NCBI GenBank assembly: GCA_903889795.1
Contig: CAISYW010000056.1
Span: 1-28,385, forward strand
Source: an uncultured Chlamydiae bacterium
Lineage (GTDB): Bacteria; Chlamydiota; Chlamydiia; Chlamydiales; SM23-39
Direction of reading: 5' to 3'
DNA length: 28,385 nt
Part shown: in pieces, positions 7,342-15,134 of the stretch
How the letters are laid out: each line of letters opens with the position of its first letter
Position numbering within the stretch: the first letter of the stretch is position 1
Program-made: the position numbers and the translations under genes
The notes under the pieces: model-generated
What the model was told of the DNA's origin: nothing
The model's database searches: none
The model's input: only the letters and a program-made list of their open reading frames with translations

Positions 7342-7974
7342 CTATGGTTTGTCTTTATTTTCTGCGGATGCCGCTCCTTGAACGATTTTTACGGCGTCTT
7401 CGTACGGTTCATCAAAAAGTGGGACGAGCCTTTCGACAATTATTTCCCGCGGAGGAAATTCAATGATATTATCTGGATCTCTGCAGTCTGCTCCCGGATC
7501 GGTCATCTCTTTGCACATTTTTGCTGCTCTATAAATAATTCTATTTTTAGCCAAATAAACAAGAGCTACTGAGCCATCATGAGGACGTTCATCGTTCTCA
7601 GTGCGAAATGAAATCGATATATCAACTCTGTCAGCCTTAAATGGATATTCTCTTAAATATGGTCTAATCTTTTCATGCGCATTGATTTTATTTAAAAGCT
7701 TTTGAATGCCACAGAGTTCCATTATTCTCGTTTCTTCGATTGTTGCCTTGCGATGAGCAACAAAAAGCACCTCCATCTCTTCAACATCGTGCGGCATTTG
7801 ACCACCGCTTCCGATGCAATAGAGGTCATATTCATTTTCCATTTCTTTAGCGAATGATTTTGTAATTTCATTAACAAATTTTAAATATTCGCTTGATTTA
7901 TTTTCTTTTGCATTCAAAGAAATCCCCGTCATTGTAATTACAAGGTAAATTATTATTTTAACGAGTTTGGGCAT
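7342..7974 (-). CDS. small exported protein, copy 2; candidate immunity protein of the intact Rhs
   Basis: 210 residues, starting at ATG 7974 behind AGGAG (spacing six); an ATG at 7989 is also in frame but lacks a ribosome site. Sec signal peptide MPKLVKIIIYLVITMTGISLNA. It overlaps the end of the Rhs gene by 17 bases in a different frame, so the two are translationally coupled, as expected for a toxin and its immunity protein. Compared with copy 1 the signal peptide, the N-terminal 60 residues and the last 50 residues are nearly identical. The segments around SACRTATI/VAHRKATI and NFNRVRMSISFGPSDEF/KADRVDISISFRTENDER differ most, which would fit specificity-determining surfaces. The export signal suggests it works in the periplasm. 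No enzymatic motif is seen. Confidence 0.78.
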   Translation of the reverse strand: MPKLVKIIIYLVITMTGISLNAKENKSSEYLKFVNEITKSFAKEMENEYDLYCIGSGGQMPHDVEEMEVLFVAHRKATIEETRIMELCGIQKLLNKINAHEKIRPYLREYPFKADRVDISISFRTENDERPHDGSVALVYLAKNRIIYRAAKMCKEMTDPGADCRDPDNIIEFPPREIIVERLVPLFDEPYEDAVKIVQGAASAENKDKP

Positions 7975-8077
7975 TTGCGCTCCTGCCATAAAATCCTATT
8001 TTTGATTGTAAAGCATCAATCTTGTCAACCCAAGCCTTTTGATATGTCGGCTTTAGAAATCCATGGTCGGCAATCCA
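7343..8077 (-). repeat. tandem duplicate unit, copy 2
   Basis: Partner of 6569-7303. It includes the whole of the second small exported protein gene and the last 39 codons of the intact Rhs gene. Beyond 8077 the two copies no longer align, which marks the boundary of the duplicated unit inside the Rhs tip domain. Confidence 0.8.
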
Positions 8078-11000
8078 AAGAGTTCGATCCGATCGGCTCG
8101 ATTTACATTCCAATACACGGATATCGTAATCTGAATTATCCATGAACGACTTAGCATATCCAAAGGGTCCAAATCCTGTCACATAGTCCTTTTCTGAATA
8201 GACGTTGACCACGGAGGCGCCCTGATTTTTGCGAAGAGGTTCGGCAGGGCCGACGGCAAAAATATGCAGGGCGTTGCGAAGAGTTTCCTGCTGCCCGTCT
8301 GTCATGCCCTCGATGGCCCGTTTGACGATAACGCCGTTTTCACTATGGCAAATGGAGAGCCAGAAAGCGTCCGGATTGATTTTATGCAATTGATCGGACG
8401 CCCAAACCATGAACTGACGCGCTTTACAAACAATCGGAGTATCGGTCCCCTGTCTCTCCAGTTTTGTGCGGTGGATGTCCAGCACCCTGCCTTCTGTAGG
8501 ATTGTACAGGCTGAGCATGAAGGAACCGGCAACCGTTTTCGCTACGACTTCATTCGCCTGGTAAAACTCCCCGAGATTTGTATCGATCCCATTTCCGTAT
8601 GATGTCAGGACGATCGATCTTCCATCAGATGGAACGAGTTCGTGAAGATGGTTGGCGAGATTGATCCGTCCACTCTCCAGCTCCTCCGGCGTAAACTGCA
8701 GCTTATGCCACTGATTATAGAAGGCATAAAAATCAACCGTTACGCCGTTAATCTCTCCCCTGCAGAGGAGGCCCTTTTTGTCCGGCAAATTTGCATACTG
8801 TTGAACCGGAATACAGACCATGACGTTGGGGCCGTTGTCGAATCCATCGAACCCGAACGAAAGAAGCCCGAAGAGATCCAAACGGTTGAGTGGGCTGTTG
8901 CGGACATAGGCATAGAGATTAGGTCCATCGGCAAAACCGGAGGGATCAGGCGTGAGCCATCTCTTCAATGACGGATCGTAAAAACGAAGGCCGAAGAAAA
9001 CAAACCCCTCTTCACTGCGTTTGGAACAAAAGCGCCAAGGATTCAGAGAAGAAGCGGAGAGCTGCCGCGTTCCAAATGCGTCGATATCATATTGTTCGGC
9101 GATCCGGCCGTCACTGGCGAGCAGCGCGATGATATTGCCGCGGAAATCATGCAACGGCGCATAGATGACGTCTGCGATCTCAATGGCGATTGCGCCGCCG
9201 ACATCTCCTTTGACGCCTAATCCAAGGGCCTTGAATTCGAGGAGACGCCCCTCTTCATCGTATGTCCCGATTTCGCAGTCCTGATCGTAGAGATAAAAAA
9301 TCTTTTTCTGTTTTTGCCAGCAGTCTCCCTCGCGTACATCGATCTCTTTCGCCAGCAATCTGGAAAGAGGATCGTAGGAGTAGCGCACTTTTTTTATTTT
9401 GCCGTAAGCGATCTCGGTCAGGCGATTCAATGCATCATAGAAATAATCGACAATCTCATCGGATCGAATGCGTTTTTCAGGATTGCCGTTTGCGTCATAG
9501 ATCAGCTCGCAGTCGGCGGCTCTCATGATCTGGTTCAGGTCATTGGTCGTGCAATCAGACGGATTGCCCATGGAATCGAACAAACAGGTCTGATTGCCCT
9601 CTTTTGTGAGCTGATTGAGGGCGTCGTAAGCACAAATTTTCTCACCAAAAAGAGAGTTTTGCGTTTTTTCCACCAGTCCCGATAGGCCATAAGAGACGGA
9701 GTGTTCAAGCCAGGGAGATGACTGGCGCAATGGACGCTCTATCTGATCGCGGGCGGTTTGAACCGATCCCACGTTGAAAATCAACTGCTCCCGAGCAACA
9801 TGCCCATTAGGATCGAACGCGAGGTATTGATGCTCATATACGATCCGGCCATTGGCCGTTTTTCGCTGAACGGCGCTCATATGCGATCCGCTGAAAGAAT
9901 AATCGATTCTGGATGCGTCCGGCAAAGTAAATGCCGTGCAACGTCCCTGGGAATCGTAGTTCCAGTTCAAGACAAAGCCCTGGGGATTCGTTTCCCGAAC
10001 AATTTGACCGAAGCCATTATATGTGCGCTGCAGCGTCACTCCCTGAACGAGATCGATGATTTGAATGGGATCGGGACCTTGAGCGTAAATATATTGAAGA
10101 TGAACCGTTCCATCGGAGCTTTGCAGTTCGGTAAGCCGGTTTATGCCATCATAAGAGTAGTGCAATTGAGTCTTGTCCGGCAGCGTTTTGCACGCAATGC
10201 GGCCTCTTGTATCATATTCGCAAGTCGTTCGTTTTTGTCCCGCTTCGATCTCTTCAACAACGCGGCCCATGGCGTCATAGTTCCAGGCAACGACGACGTC
10301 CCTGAGCGGCCTACCCCCTTGGTAAATGGTAGAAATCCGCCGGGATTGATTGCCTGAAAGATCGTAGAAAAATGTCTCGCGGGAAACTGTTTGGCCGTTG
10401 GGGGCTTTTTTTTCAATGACGGCCAGGCGGCCCCCCGCATCTTGCGTTTCGATTGAAGCATTTCCGATCGGATCGACCACTGTTTTTTGCAACACTTTTT
10501 GACCGAGCTCGTTTTTGAAATTCTCGTCTTGGATGAACTGGGTAGCAGCGCCATTGGGATCCGTGTGTCGATCCAGTTTTCCATTACGGTAATGAAAAAG
10601 ATCGATCGCCTCGCCGCAAGAGGTCGTGCGAACGGCTTTTTCTTTGCGATTTTCCATGTCGTAGAAAAATTGCATCCGGTTTTCAATCCGGCCCAGGGAG
10701 TCTTCCTCCCATTGCTGCTCAACGAGGCCGGCAGAATTTCGTTTTTGTATGAGGGCACAAACGCCATTATCCGTTTTTTCTAAAAAGTTGAGAGCATTGT
10801 ATGAATAAACGGTCGTTCGCTCGTCGGCCGATTCTGCGATTTTACGGCCGGATCCATCGTAGGTGAACGATGTTTTCAGGCCGCGGGAATCGGTATGGGA
10901 AGAGAGTTGAAAGGCGTCGTAGACCCAGCTTTCCTCACTCAGGATCTTTTGATCGGCCGAGTAAATGATCGTGGCCGTCATGCGCTGAAAGAGATCATAG

Positions 11001-13393
11001 CGATAATGGATTTCGGTACCCTCTGACAGAACCGTCCGGTTTAACGTTCCATTTTTGTTATAGACGTGGCGGATTTTTGTGCCGTCGGGATGAATAATGA
11101 GAGTCGGCTTTCGGAGGAGATTGTAGAACGTTTGCGTCGTCTCCCCTTGAGGCATCTTTGCCGTCGTTAAATTGCCATGCATGTCATATGCAAATTCGGC
11201 AAGCGGTTCGCTAATCCGGTTTTGAACGTCCGTGATTGCGGGGAGCCGCGTTGTCAGGCGATTGCCAAAACAGTCATAGGAATGTTGAATCAGATTGCCT
11301 TTCGAATCGGTTTGCCGAAGGACTCGCCCTTTGGCATCGTATGCAGAGGTCGTCGTCGTTTCACTTTCCAGATCACGGCAGGAGATCTGCCTCCCCGCGT
11401 TGTCGTACGTATAGATTTTTTTTGGAGCGCCGACTTCTTTGACTTCTTCCAGATTGCCTAAACTGTTGTAGCGATAGATGTTTTCCTGTCCCAGCGGCGT
11501 CGTTTTTCGCCGTATGTGCCCCAATGCATCATATTCCGTGTAAATCGTATAGCGATACGCATCGACTGCATCGAAAACGGATTCTTCGCTCACTCGTTGA
11601 TTGACGTAGGCAATTTTCGTGCGCTTGAGCAACTTTTGCGTTTGCGAGACCGGATCCCAGAATAATTCTGTGGCCATTTCAGGCAGACCGGAGCGGGGGT
11701 TTAACTGATAGTGTTTTTCAATACGCTGTGTAACTTGGCTCAGATCATTTAAAGAGGACGAAGTTCCGTTATCAACGATCTCAGCGACGAGAAGATTGTC
11801 TTCGTCATAAAGGCGAAACTCCCTGATCAGGATATGGCCTTCATGATCTTTGGTCAGTTTCGTTTCGAGAAGATCGGTCCCCAGTTTGTAAAAGTATTCA
11901 TACGTCGGTCCTTCCTCCTCGCTTTCGCTGTGGATGAGATTGGTTGTTTCCCAATAGGAATATGTTTTTTTATAGCTTTCCGCGCCTGTTGGCTGTCCCT
12001 GATCGTTAATTTGGAGAGGAGACAAACGATCGTCCGACAAATTACCCCACAAAACCTCTTCGACGACGTTTCCTCCGGCATATATGAAGGTCTTGGCAAA
12101 TATGGGCTGATTGTTGGCATCAAACATCGCCTTGCAGCGAAGATTGGATCCATCCCAGAAAAACTTCTGAGAAGAGCGAAGTTTGTCCTTTTCATCGAAA
12201 TACTCGACAGAGTGCAGCCGCTCGGAATTATGGTGGTAGCGAATCAAAAGTCCTTCGGCATCCCTGACGTCGGTCCGGTCCGGATAATAGGTAAAAGAGG
12301 CGACTGCAACCATTTCGCCATTTGATCCCACAGGCTCAAGGATTGATTTCACCTTGTCGATCTGAGGTTCTTTTTGCTCAGGTTTTTCAGCCCATTTTCG
12401 CTCTTGAGAGCGATTCGCAGGGCAATAGTAATGGACATCAAACTGCCTCTGTCCGCCCAAATCGAAAGCGGCCATCCGTGAGCCAATGCCTTTGCGAGCG
12501 GGAGTAAAATGAGCGTATTCCCCAGGCCGGCAATTGCTTTGCACTTCGCTCAAGTATTCGCGATCTTCATGACAGACCGTTTGATAATCCAATTGCTGTG
12601 CATCCGACGTATTGAACCGAAGACGGGAGGTTTTCTGTTTTTCGGCAACAAAACGGCTGATATCGATTGATGCGTAGACTTTTAATCCGGAAGGATTTTT
12701 TGATACAATCCGGTTCAGATTCAATTTTTTGTCGTAGGAATATTGGAGCTGATGTCTATCGGGAAAAATTTCCGTTTCCAGTCGATAAAAAAAACTTTCG
12801 TTGTTGAGCCTTTGAGAAGACCAGGGCGGATCGTCGCGATAGATTTTGCTTCCTCCGTTGGGCAAAAAGAGAATTGCTTCTCCCTTCATAATGTTGATCT
12901 GCAGCAAATTATTCTGCGGATTTGTCCGCGCGCTTAAACAGCCAAAGGATTGGCTGATCGAGCGATCAGGTTTAAGAAAAAGCACACTCGAGCCATCCTG
13001 TTTGTGGCTATAGGAATACACGATCATACTACCATTCGGCTCTGCGAGGTACGCCTTGAACTGTGTTTTGTCGTACGCCGCCTCAATCAGAAGATGGGTA
13101 TGGGGCAACAGATTCCAGCCCCCTTGCAACAGCTGACCTCTCCGGAGCAGTTTTGAATCTGAATGCTCGTGATGCTGGGATCTCTCCAAAGCGCCGGAGC
13201 TGGAATAGGTTCGCATGATCGAAATCGGCTTGGCTCCCTGAACGACGACATCTTGTAGCGATAAATTCAAATTGCCTGTGATTACACTGACGTTATGAAA
13301 AATCACGGGGTCTTCATTGTCTGAAAATAGCTGATCCCAATCCGCCCGAAGGAGAATGGGAAAAAGCGCCAGCAGTAGGAAAATGCGTTTCAT
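7958..13393 (-). CDS. giant Sec-exported Rhs/YD-repeat protein with alpha/beta-hydrolase-like C-terminal tip
   Basis: 1811 residues. Signal peptide MKRIFLLLALFPILLRA, then a conserved N-terminal block (VITGNLNLSLQDVVVQGAKP, RTYSSSGALE). Residues about 180-1400 are YD repeats of the Rhs/TcC shell, which encapsulates a toxic tip. The Rhs-associated core ends at about residue 1510: FFGLRFYDPSLKRWLTPDPS, GFADGPNLYAYVRNSPLNRL, DLFGL. The usual DPxGL self-cleavage motif reads DLFGL here. The 301-residue tip (1511-1811) carries LSICHSENG (Ser1684), VYSEKDYVTG (Asp1736) and ADHGFLKPTY (His1777), in the order of an alpha/beta-hydrolase triad and resembling what I recall of the chlamydial DUF687 family. 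There is no PAAR or VgrG-type N-terminus. The likely role is a surface or secreted toxin, probably a lipase or esterase, aimed at competitors or the host. The next gene downstream overlaps it. Confidence 0.9.
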   Translation of the reverse strand: MKRIFLLLALFPILLRADWDQLFSDNEDPVIFHNVSVITGNLNLSLQDVVVQGAKPISIMRTYSSSGALERSQHHEHSDSKLLRRGQLLQGGWNLLPHTHLLIEAAYDKTQFKAYLAEPNGSMIVYSYSHKQDGSSVLFLKPDRSISQSFGCLSARTNPQNNLLQINIMKGEAILFLPNGGSKIYRDDPPWSSQRLNNESFFYRLETEIFPDRHQLQYSYDKKLNLNRIVSKNPSGLKVYASIDISRFVAEKQKTSRLRFNTSDAQQLDYQTVCHEDREYLSEVQSNCRPGEYAHFTPARKGIGSRMAAFDLGGQRQFDVHYYCPANRSQERKWAEKPEQKEPQIDKVKSILEPVGSNGEMVAVASFTYYPDRTDVRDAEGLLIRYHHNSERLHSVEYFDEKDKLRSSQKFFWDGSNLRCKAMFDANNQPIFAKTFIYAGGNVVEEVLWGNLSDDRLSPLQINDQGQPTGAESYKKTYSYWETTNLIHSESEEEGPTYEYFYKLGTDLLETKLTKDHEGHILIREFRLYDEDNLLVAEIVDNGTSSSLNDLSQVTQRIEKHYQLNPRSGLPEMATELFWDPVSQTQKLLKRTKIAYVNQRVSEESVFDAVDAYRYTIYTEYDALGHIRRKTTPLGQENIYRYNSLGNLEEVKEVGAPKKIYTYDNAGRQISCRDLESETTTTSAYDAKGRVLRQTDSKGNLIQHSYDCFGNRLTTRLPAITDVQNRISEPLAEFAYDMHGNLTTAKMPQGETTQTFYNLLRKPTLIIHPDGTKIRHVYNKNGTLNRTVLSEGTEIHYRYDLFQRMTATIIYSADQKILSEESWVYDAFQLSSHTDSRGLKTSFTYDGSGRKIAESADERTTVYSYNALNFLEKTDNGVCALIQKRNSAGLVEQQWEEDSLGRIENRMQFFYDMENRKEKAVRTTSCGEAIDLFHYRNGKLDRHTDPNGAATQFIQDENFKNELGQKVLQKTVVDPIGNASIETQDAGGRLAVIEKKAPNGQTVSRETFFYDLSGNQSRRISTIYQGGRPLRDVVVAWNYDAMGRVVEEIEAGQKRTTCEYDTRGRIACKTLPDKTQLHYSYDGINRLTELQSSDGTVHLQYIYAQGPDPIQIIDLVQGVTLQRTYNGFGQIVRETNPQGFVLNWNYDSQGRCTAFTLPDASRIDYSFSGSHMSAVQRKTANGRIVYEHQYLAFDPNGHVAREQLIFNVGSVQTARDQIERPLRQSSPWLEHSVSYGLSGLVEKTQNSLFGEKICAYDALNQLTKEGNQTCLFDSMGNPSDCTTNDLNQIMRAADCELIYDANGNPEKRIRSDEIVDYFYDALNRLTEIAYGKIKKVRYSYDPLSRLLAKEIDVREGDCWQKQKKIFYLYDQDCEIGTYDEEGRLLEFKALGLGVKGDVGGAIAIEIADVIYAPLHDFRGNIIALLASDGRIAEQYDIDAFGTRQLSASSLNPWRFCSKRSEEGFVFFGLRFYDPSLKRWLTPDPSGFADGPNLYAYVRNSPLNRLDLFGLLSFGFDGFDNGPNVMVCIPVQQYANLPDKKGLLCRGEINGVTVDFYAFYNQWHKLQFTPEELESGRINLANHLHELVPSDGRSIVLTSYGNGIDTNLGEFYQANEVVAKTVAGSFMLSLYNPTEGRVLDIHRTKLERQGTDTPIVCKARQFMVWASDQLHKINPDAFWLSICHSENGVIVKRAIEGMTDGQQETLRNALHIFAVGPAEPLRKNQGASVVNVYSEKDYVTGFGPFGYAKSFMDNSDYDIRVLECKSSRSDRTLWIADHGFLKPTYQKAWVDKIDALQSKIGFYGRSANAQTR

Positions 13394-13420
13394 CTGTTTG
13401 TTCCGGATAAAAAGGAAGGA

Positions 13421-13449
13421 ATTATAGAGGCAATTGCAAAATTGGTAAA
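13421..13449 (-). promoter_or_regulatory. putative promoter of the Rhs gene
   Basis: The minus strand reads TTTACC (13444-13449), 17 bases, then a perfect TATAAT (13421-13426). Transcription would begin near 13414, about 20 bases before the ATG at 13393. The Shine-Dalgarno (GGA eight bases before the ATG) is weak. Confidence 0.5.
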
Positions 13450-13491
13450 AGGGCGGAATTTTTCGGGTTTGTTTTTGTAAGGGCTATCGCA

Positions 13492-14679
13492 TCAGAAACG
13501 AAAAGTAAATGCAGCCTGTTCCTGAGAGGGATTAAATTCAAAGGCAACGAGAAAAGTGGCATTCCAGAAACAACCGGAGCCGGCCAAAGGAATGATCTGC
13601 AATTTTAAAATTTTCGAACACTCGAGCTGTAAATGGTGATCAAAAATGATTTTTTGTCCATTTCCCTGGAAGCGCTGCAAACCCTTCGGATGAAGCAGGG
13701 AGCCATCTTCTAGAGTACATGTGGAAGCGCGGACATAAAACACCATCGCAAGCGGCGCTTTCGCAGATAGGTCAGACATTGAGCAAGATTTGATTCCCAC
13801 AAAGCGAACATCGACACAAACCGTTTGGGCGTTGGCCATCGCATTCACAGAGAGCCAAATCTCTTTATCATGAAAACAACGACTCCACCCGCTCAAAGAG
13901 AGCTGCTCAGAGTTTGTTGCAATAACCGGTTGATGAGCCCCTATCTGCGCAAGGCCAAAACCACCGGATTCGCTTAAGGGAAATCCCTGGGGGCCCAACG
14001 CGGGAATTTCCACTTCACCGAACTTCAGCACCCCCAATCCGGTATTCCAACCACTGAGAGTGAATGCCGCATGGGTTGATGGCGTCGATAATCGGGCGAT
14101 GCCCAAAAAGTCGTCCGTTCCGAAACTATTTTCGAGCGTCGCTTTTGGAATTAAATCATTCGTTTTATCAAATTCCATTTCGCGATAGAAGAGTGGATCA
14201 ACATTATTTCCCCATCTCTCCACCCACTGTTTGGCGTCATTTGCCAGATTGATGAGTTGATCATTCTTCTCCAATAAGCCCAGCTCTTCCCAAAGCTGAG
14301 ACAGCTCACGAGCGATGGGAATCGGCAATAATCGATAATTTTGATCAATTTCTTCCTTGTCTCCCATGGGGGCCTTCGACGAAAAAAGCTGAGCGCTGAG
14401 AGGCTCAACGGATTTTCCCAGAATACGGGAAAGGACAGCAAGGGCCGCCATCGATGGTTGATATCTTTTCGCACAGGGACAGCGCAAAGCCGCCTCAAAT
14501 GCGTGAAGAAAATCGGAAGAGTTATTCGAATGCCGCGCCTGATTCAGCAGAGACCTACAAAAACGATAATGCTCGAGCGGACTCTCAATTGAGAGCCGCT
14601 CGAAATCTACAGAAGAAGCAATTGATTGAGTACGTTTCCCTCGGACAAGCAATTCCGGTAAAGCGGGAGAGGGATTCAT
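13492..14679 (-). CDS. conserved chlamydial hypothetical protein downstream of himD
   Basis: 395 residues from ATG 14679; a GTG two codons upstream is possible. No signal peptide or membrane segment. The N-terminal half is helical (residues 25-160: cysteine-containing ALRCPCAKRY, then ELSQLWEELGLLEKNDQLINL). The C-terminal half is rich in beta strands with a heparinase/lectin-like feel (FGTDDFLGIARLSTPSTHAA, IPALGPQGFPLSESGGFGLA). It starts 12 bases after the himD stop and is clearly in one transcription unit with it. From memory, C. trachomatis has a hypothetical protein (CT266) between himD and accA, and this is probably its orthologue. Function unknown. Confidence 0.72.
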   Translation of the reverse strand: MNPSPALPELLVRGKRTQSIASSVDFERLSIESPLEHYRFCRSLLNQARHSNNSSDFLHAFEAALRCPCAKRYQPSMAALAVLSRILGKSVEPLSAQLFSSKAPMGDKEEIDQNYRLLPIPIARELSQLWEELGLLEKNDQLINLANDAKQWVERWGNNVDPLFYREMEFDKTNDLIPKATLENSFGTDDFLGIARLSTPSTHAAFTLSGWNTGLGVLKFGEVEIPALGPQGFPLSESGGFGLAQIGAHQPVIATNSEQLSLSGWSRCFHDKEIWLSVNAMANAQTVCVDVRFVGIKSCSMSDLSAKAPLAMVFYVRASTCTLEDGSLLHPKGLQRFQGNGQKIIFDHHLQLECSKILKLQIIPLAGSGCFWNATFLVAFEFNPSQEQAAFTFRF

Positions 14680-14691
14680 AATCACTAGGCG

Positions 14692-14988
14692 TTAGGCTTT
14701 TTTAACATCAATCAATTTGCGCATTTTCTTACCGGGCGTAAATTTCACTGCTTTACGAGCCGGAATCAAAATGGGTACGGCTGCATTTTTCGGATTACGG
14801 CCGATTTTTTGCTTACGCTGAACCACTTCAAAAACACCAAAATCACGAAATTCCAGACGATCGCCATGCGAAAGAGTGTCGGTCATCGCATCGAGAAATG
14901 CTTGAATCACACTTCGTACATCATTCGGATGCATTCCGCGATTCTGAGAGATATTTTGTATAAGTTTCTTTTTTGTTACCGTTGACAT
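14692..14988 (-). CDS. himD: HU/IHF-family DNA-binding protein
   Basis: 98 residues, typical for the family. The ATG at 14988 is chosen because AGGAG lies seven bases upstream; an in-frame ATG further up (15009) would add seven residues with no ribosome site. Characteristic blocks are VRSVIQAFLDAMTDTL, GDRLEFRDFGVFEV, the DNA-minor-groove arm KQKIGRNPKNAAVPILIPAR (with the IGRNP intercalation loop) and VKFTPGKKMRKLI. It bends and compacts DNA and supports recombination and transcription. It reads like the chlamydial himD product. A downstream hypothetical gene follows closely. Whether it acts as IHF or HU cannot be told from sequence alone. Confidence 0.93.
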   Translation of the reverse strand: MSTVTKKKLIQNISQNRGMHPNDVRSVIQAFLDAMTDTLSHGDRLEFRDFGVFEVVQRKQKIGRNPKNAAVPILIPARKAVKFTPGKKMRKLIDVKKA

Positions 14989-15068
14989 CTCCTCGCTCCT
15001 TCTGTTCATCTTTTAACCTCATTTTCAATGTCGATTTTCAACAGCGTTTATTGACCGCCGTAGAACAT

Positions 15069-15100
15069 GAACTCTTGGATTTCAAGAGCTTCACGAGTTC
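15069..15100. other. hairpin with two alternative pairings between tyrS and himD
   Basis: CTCTTG (15072-15077) pairs with CAAGAG (15083-15088) around a five-base loop. Alternatively GAACTC (15069-15074) pairs with GAGTTC (15095-15100). The two stems share bases and exclude each other. There is no T-run, so termination of tyrS here would be weak. Confidence 0.3.
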
Positions 15101-15134
15101 AACATACTGATTGGCAAATATTTTTCAAAACAGT

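Noticed and set aside
9758..10357. A 199-codon plus-strand frame opposite the Rhs gene, and several like it
   Set aside because: They are complements of repetitive YD-repeat codons; none has a ribosome site or a plausible domain.
13394..13491. Terminator between the himD/hypothetical operon and the Rhs gene
   Set aside because: No stem followed by a T-run could be found in these 98 bases, so read-through into Rhs is possible.
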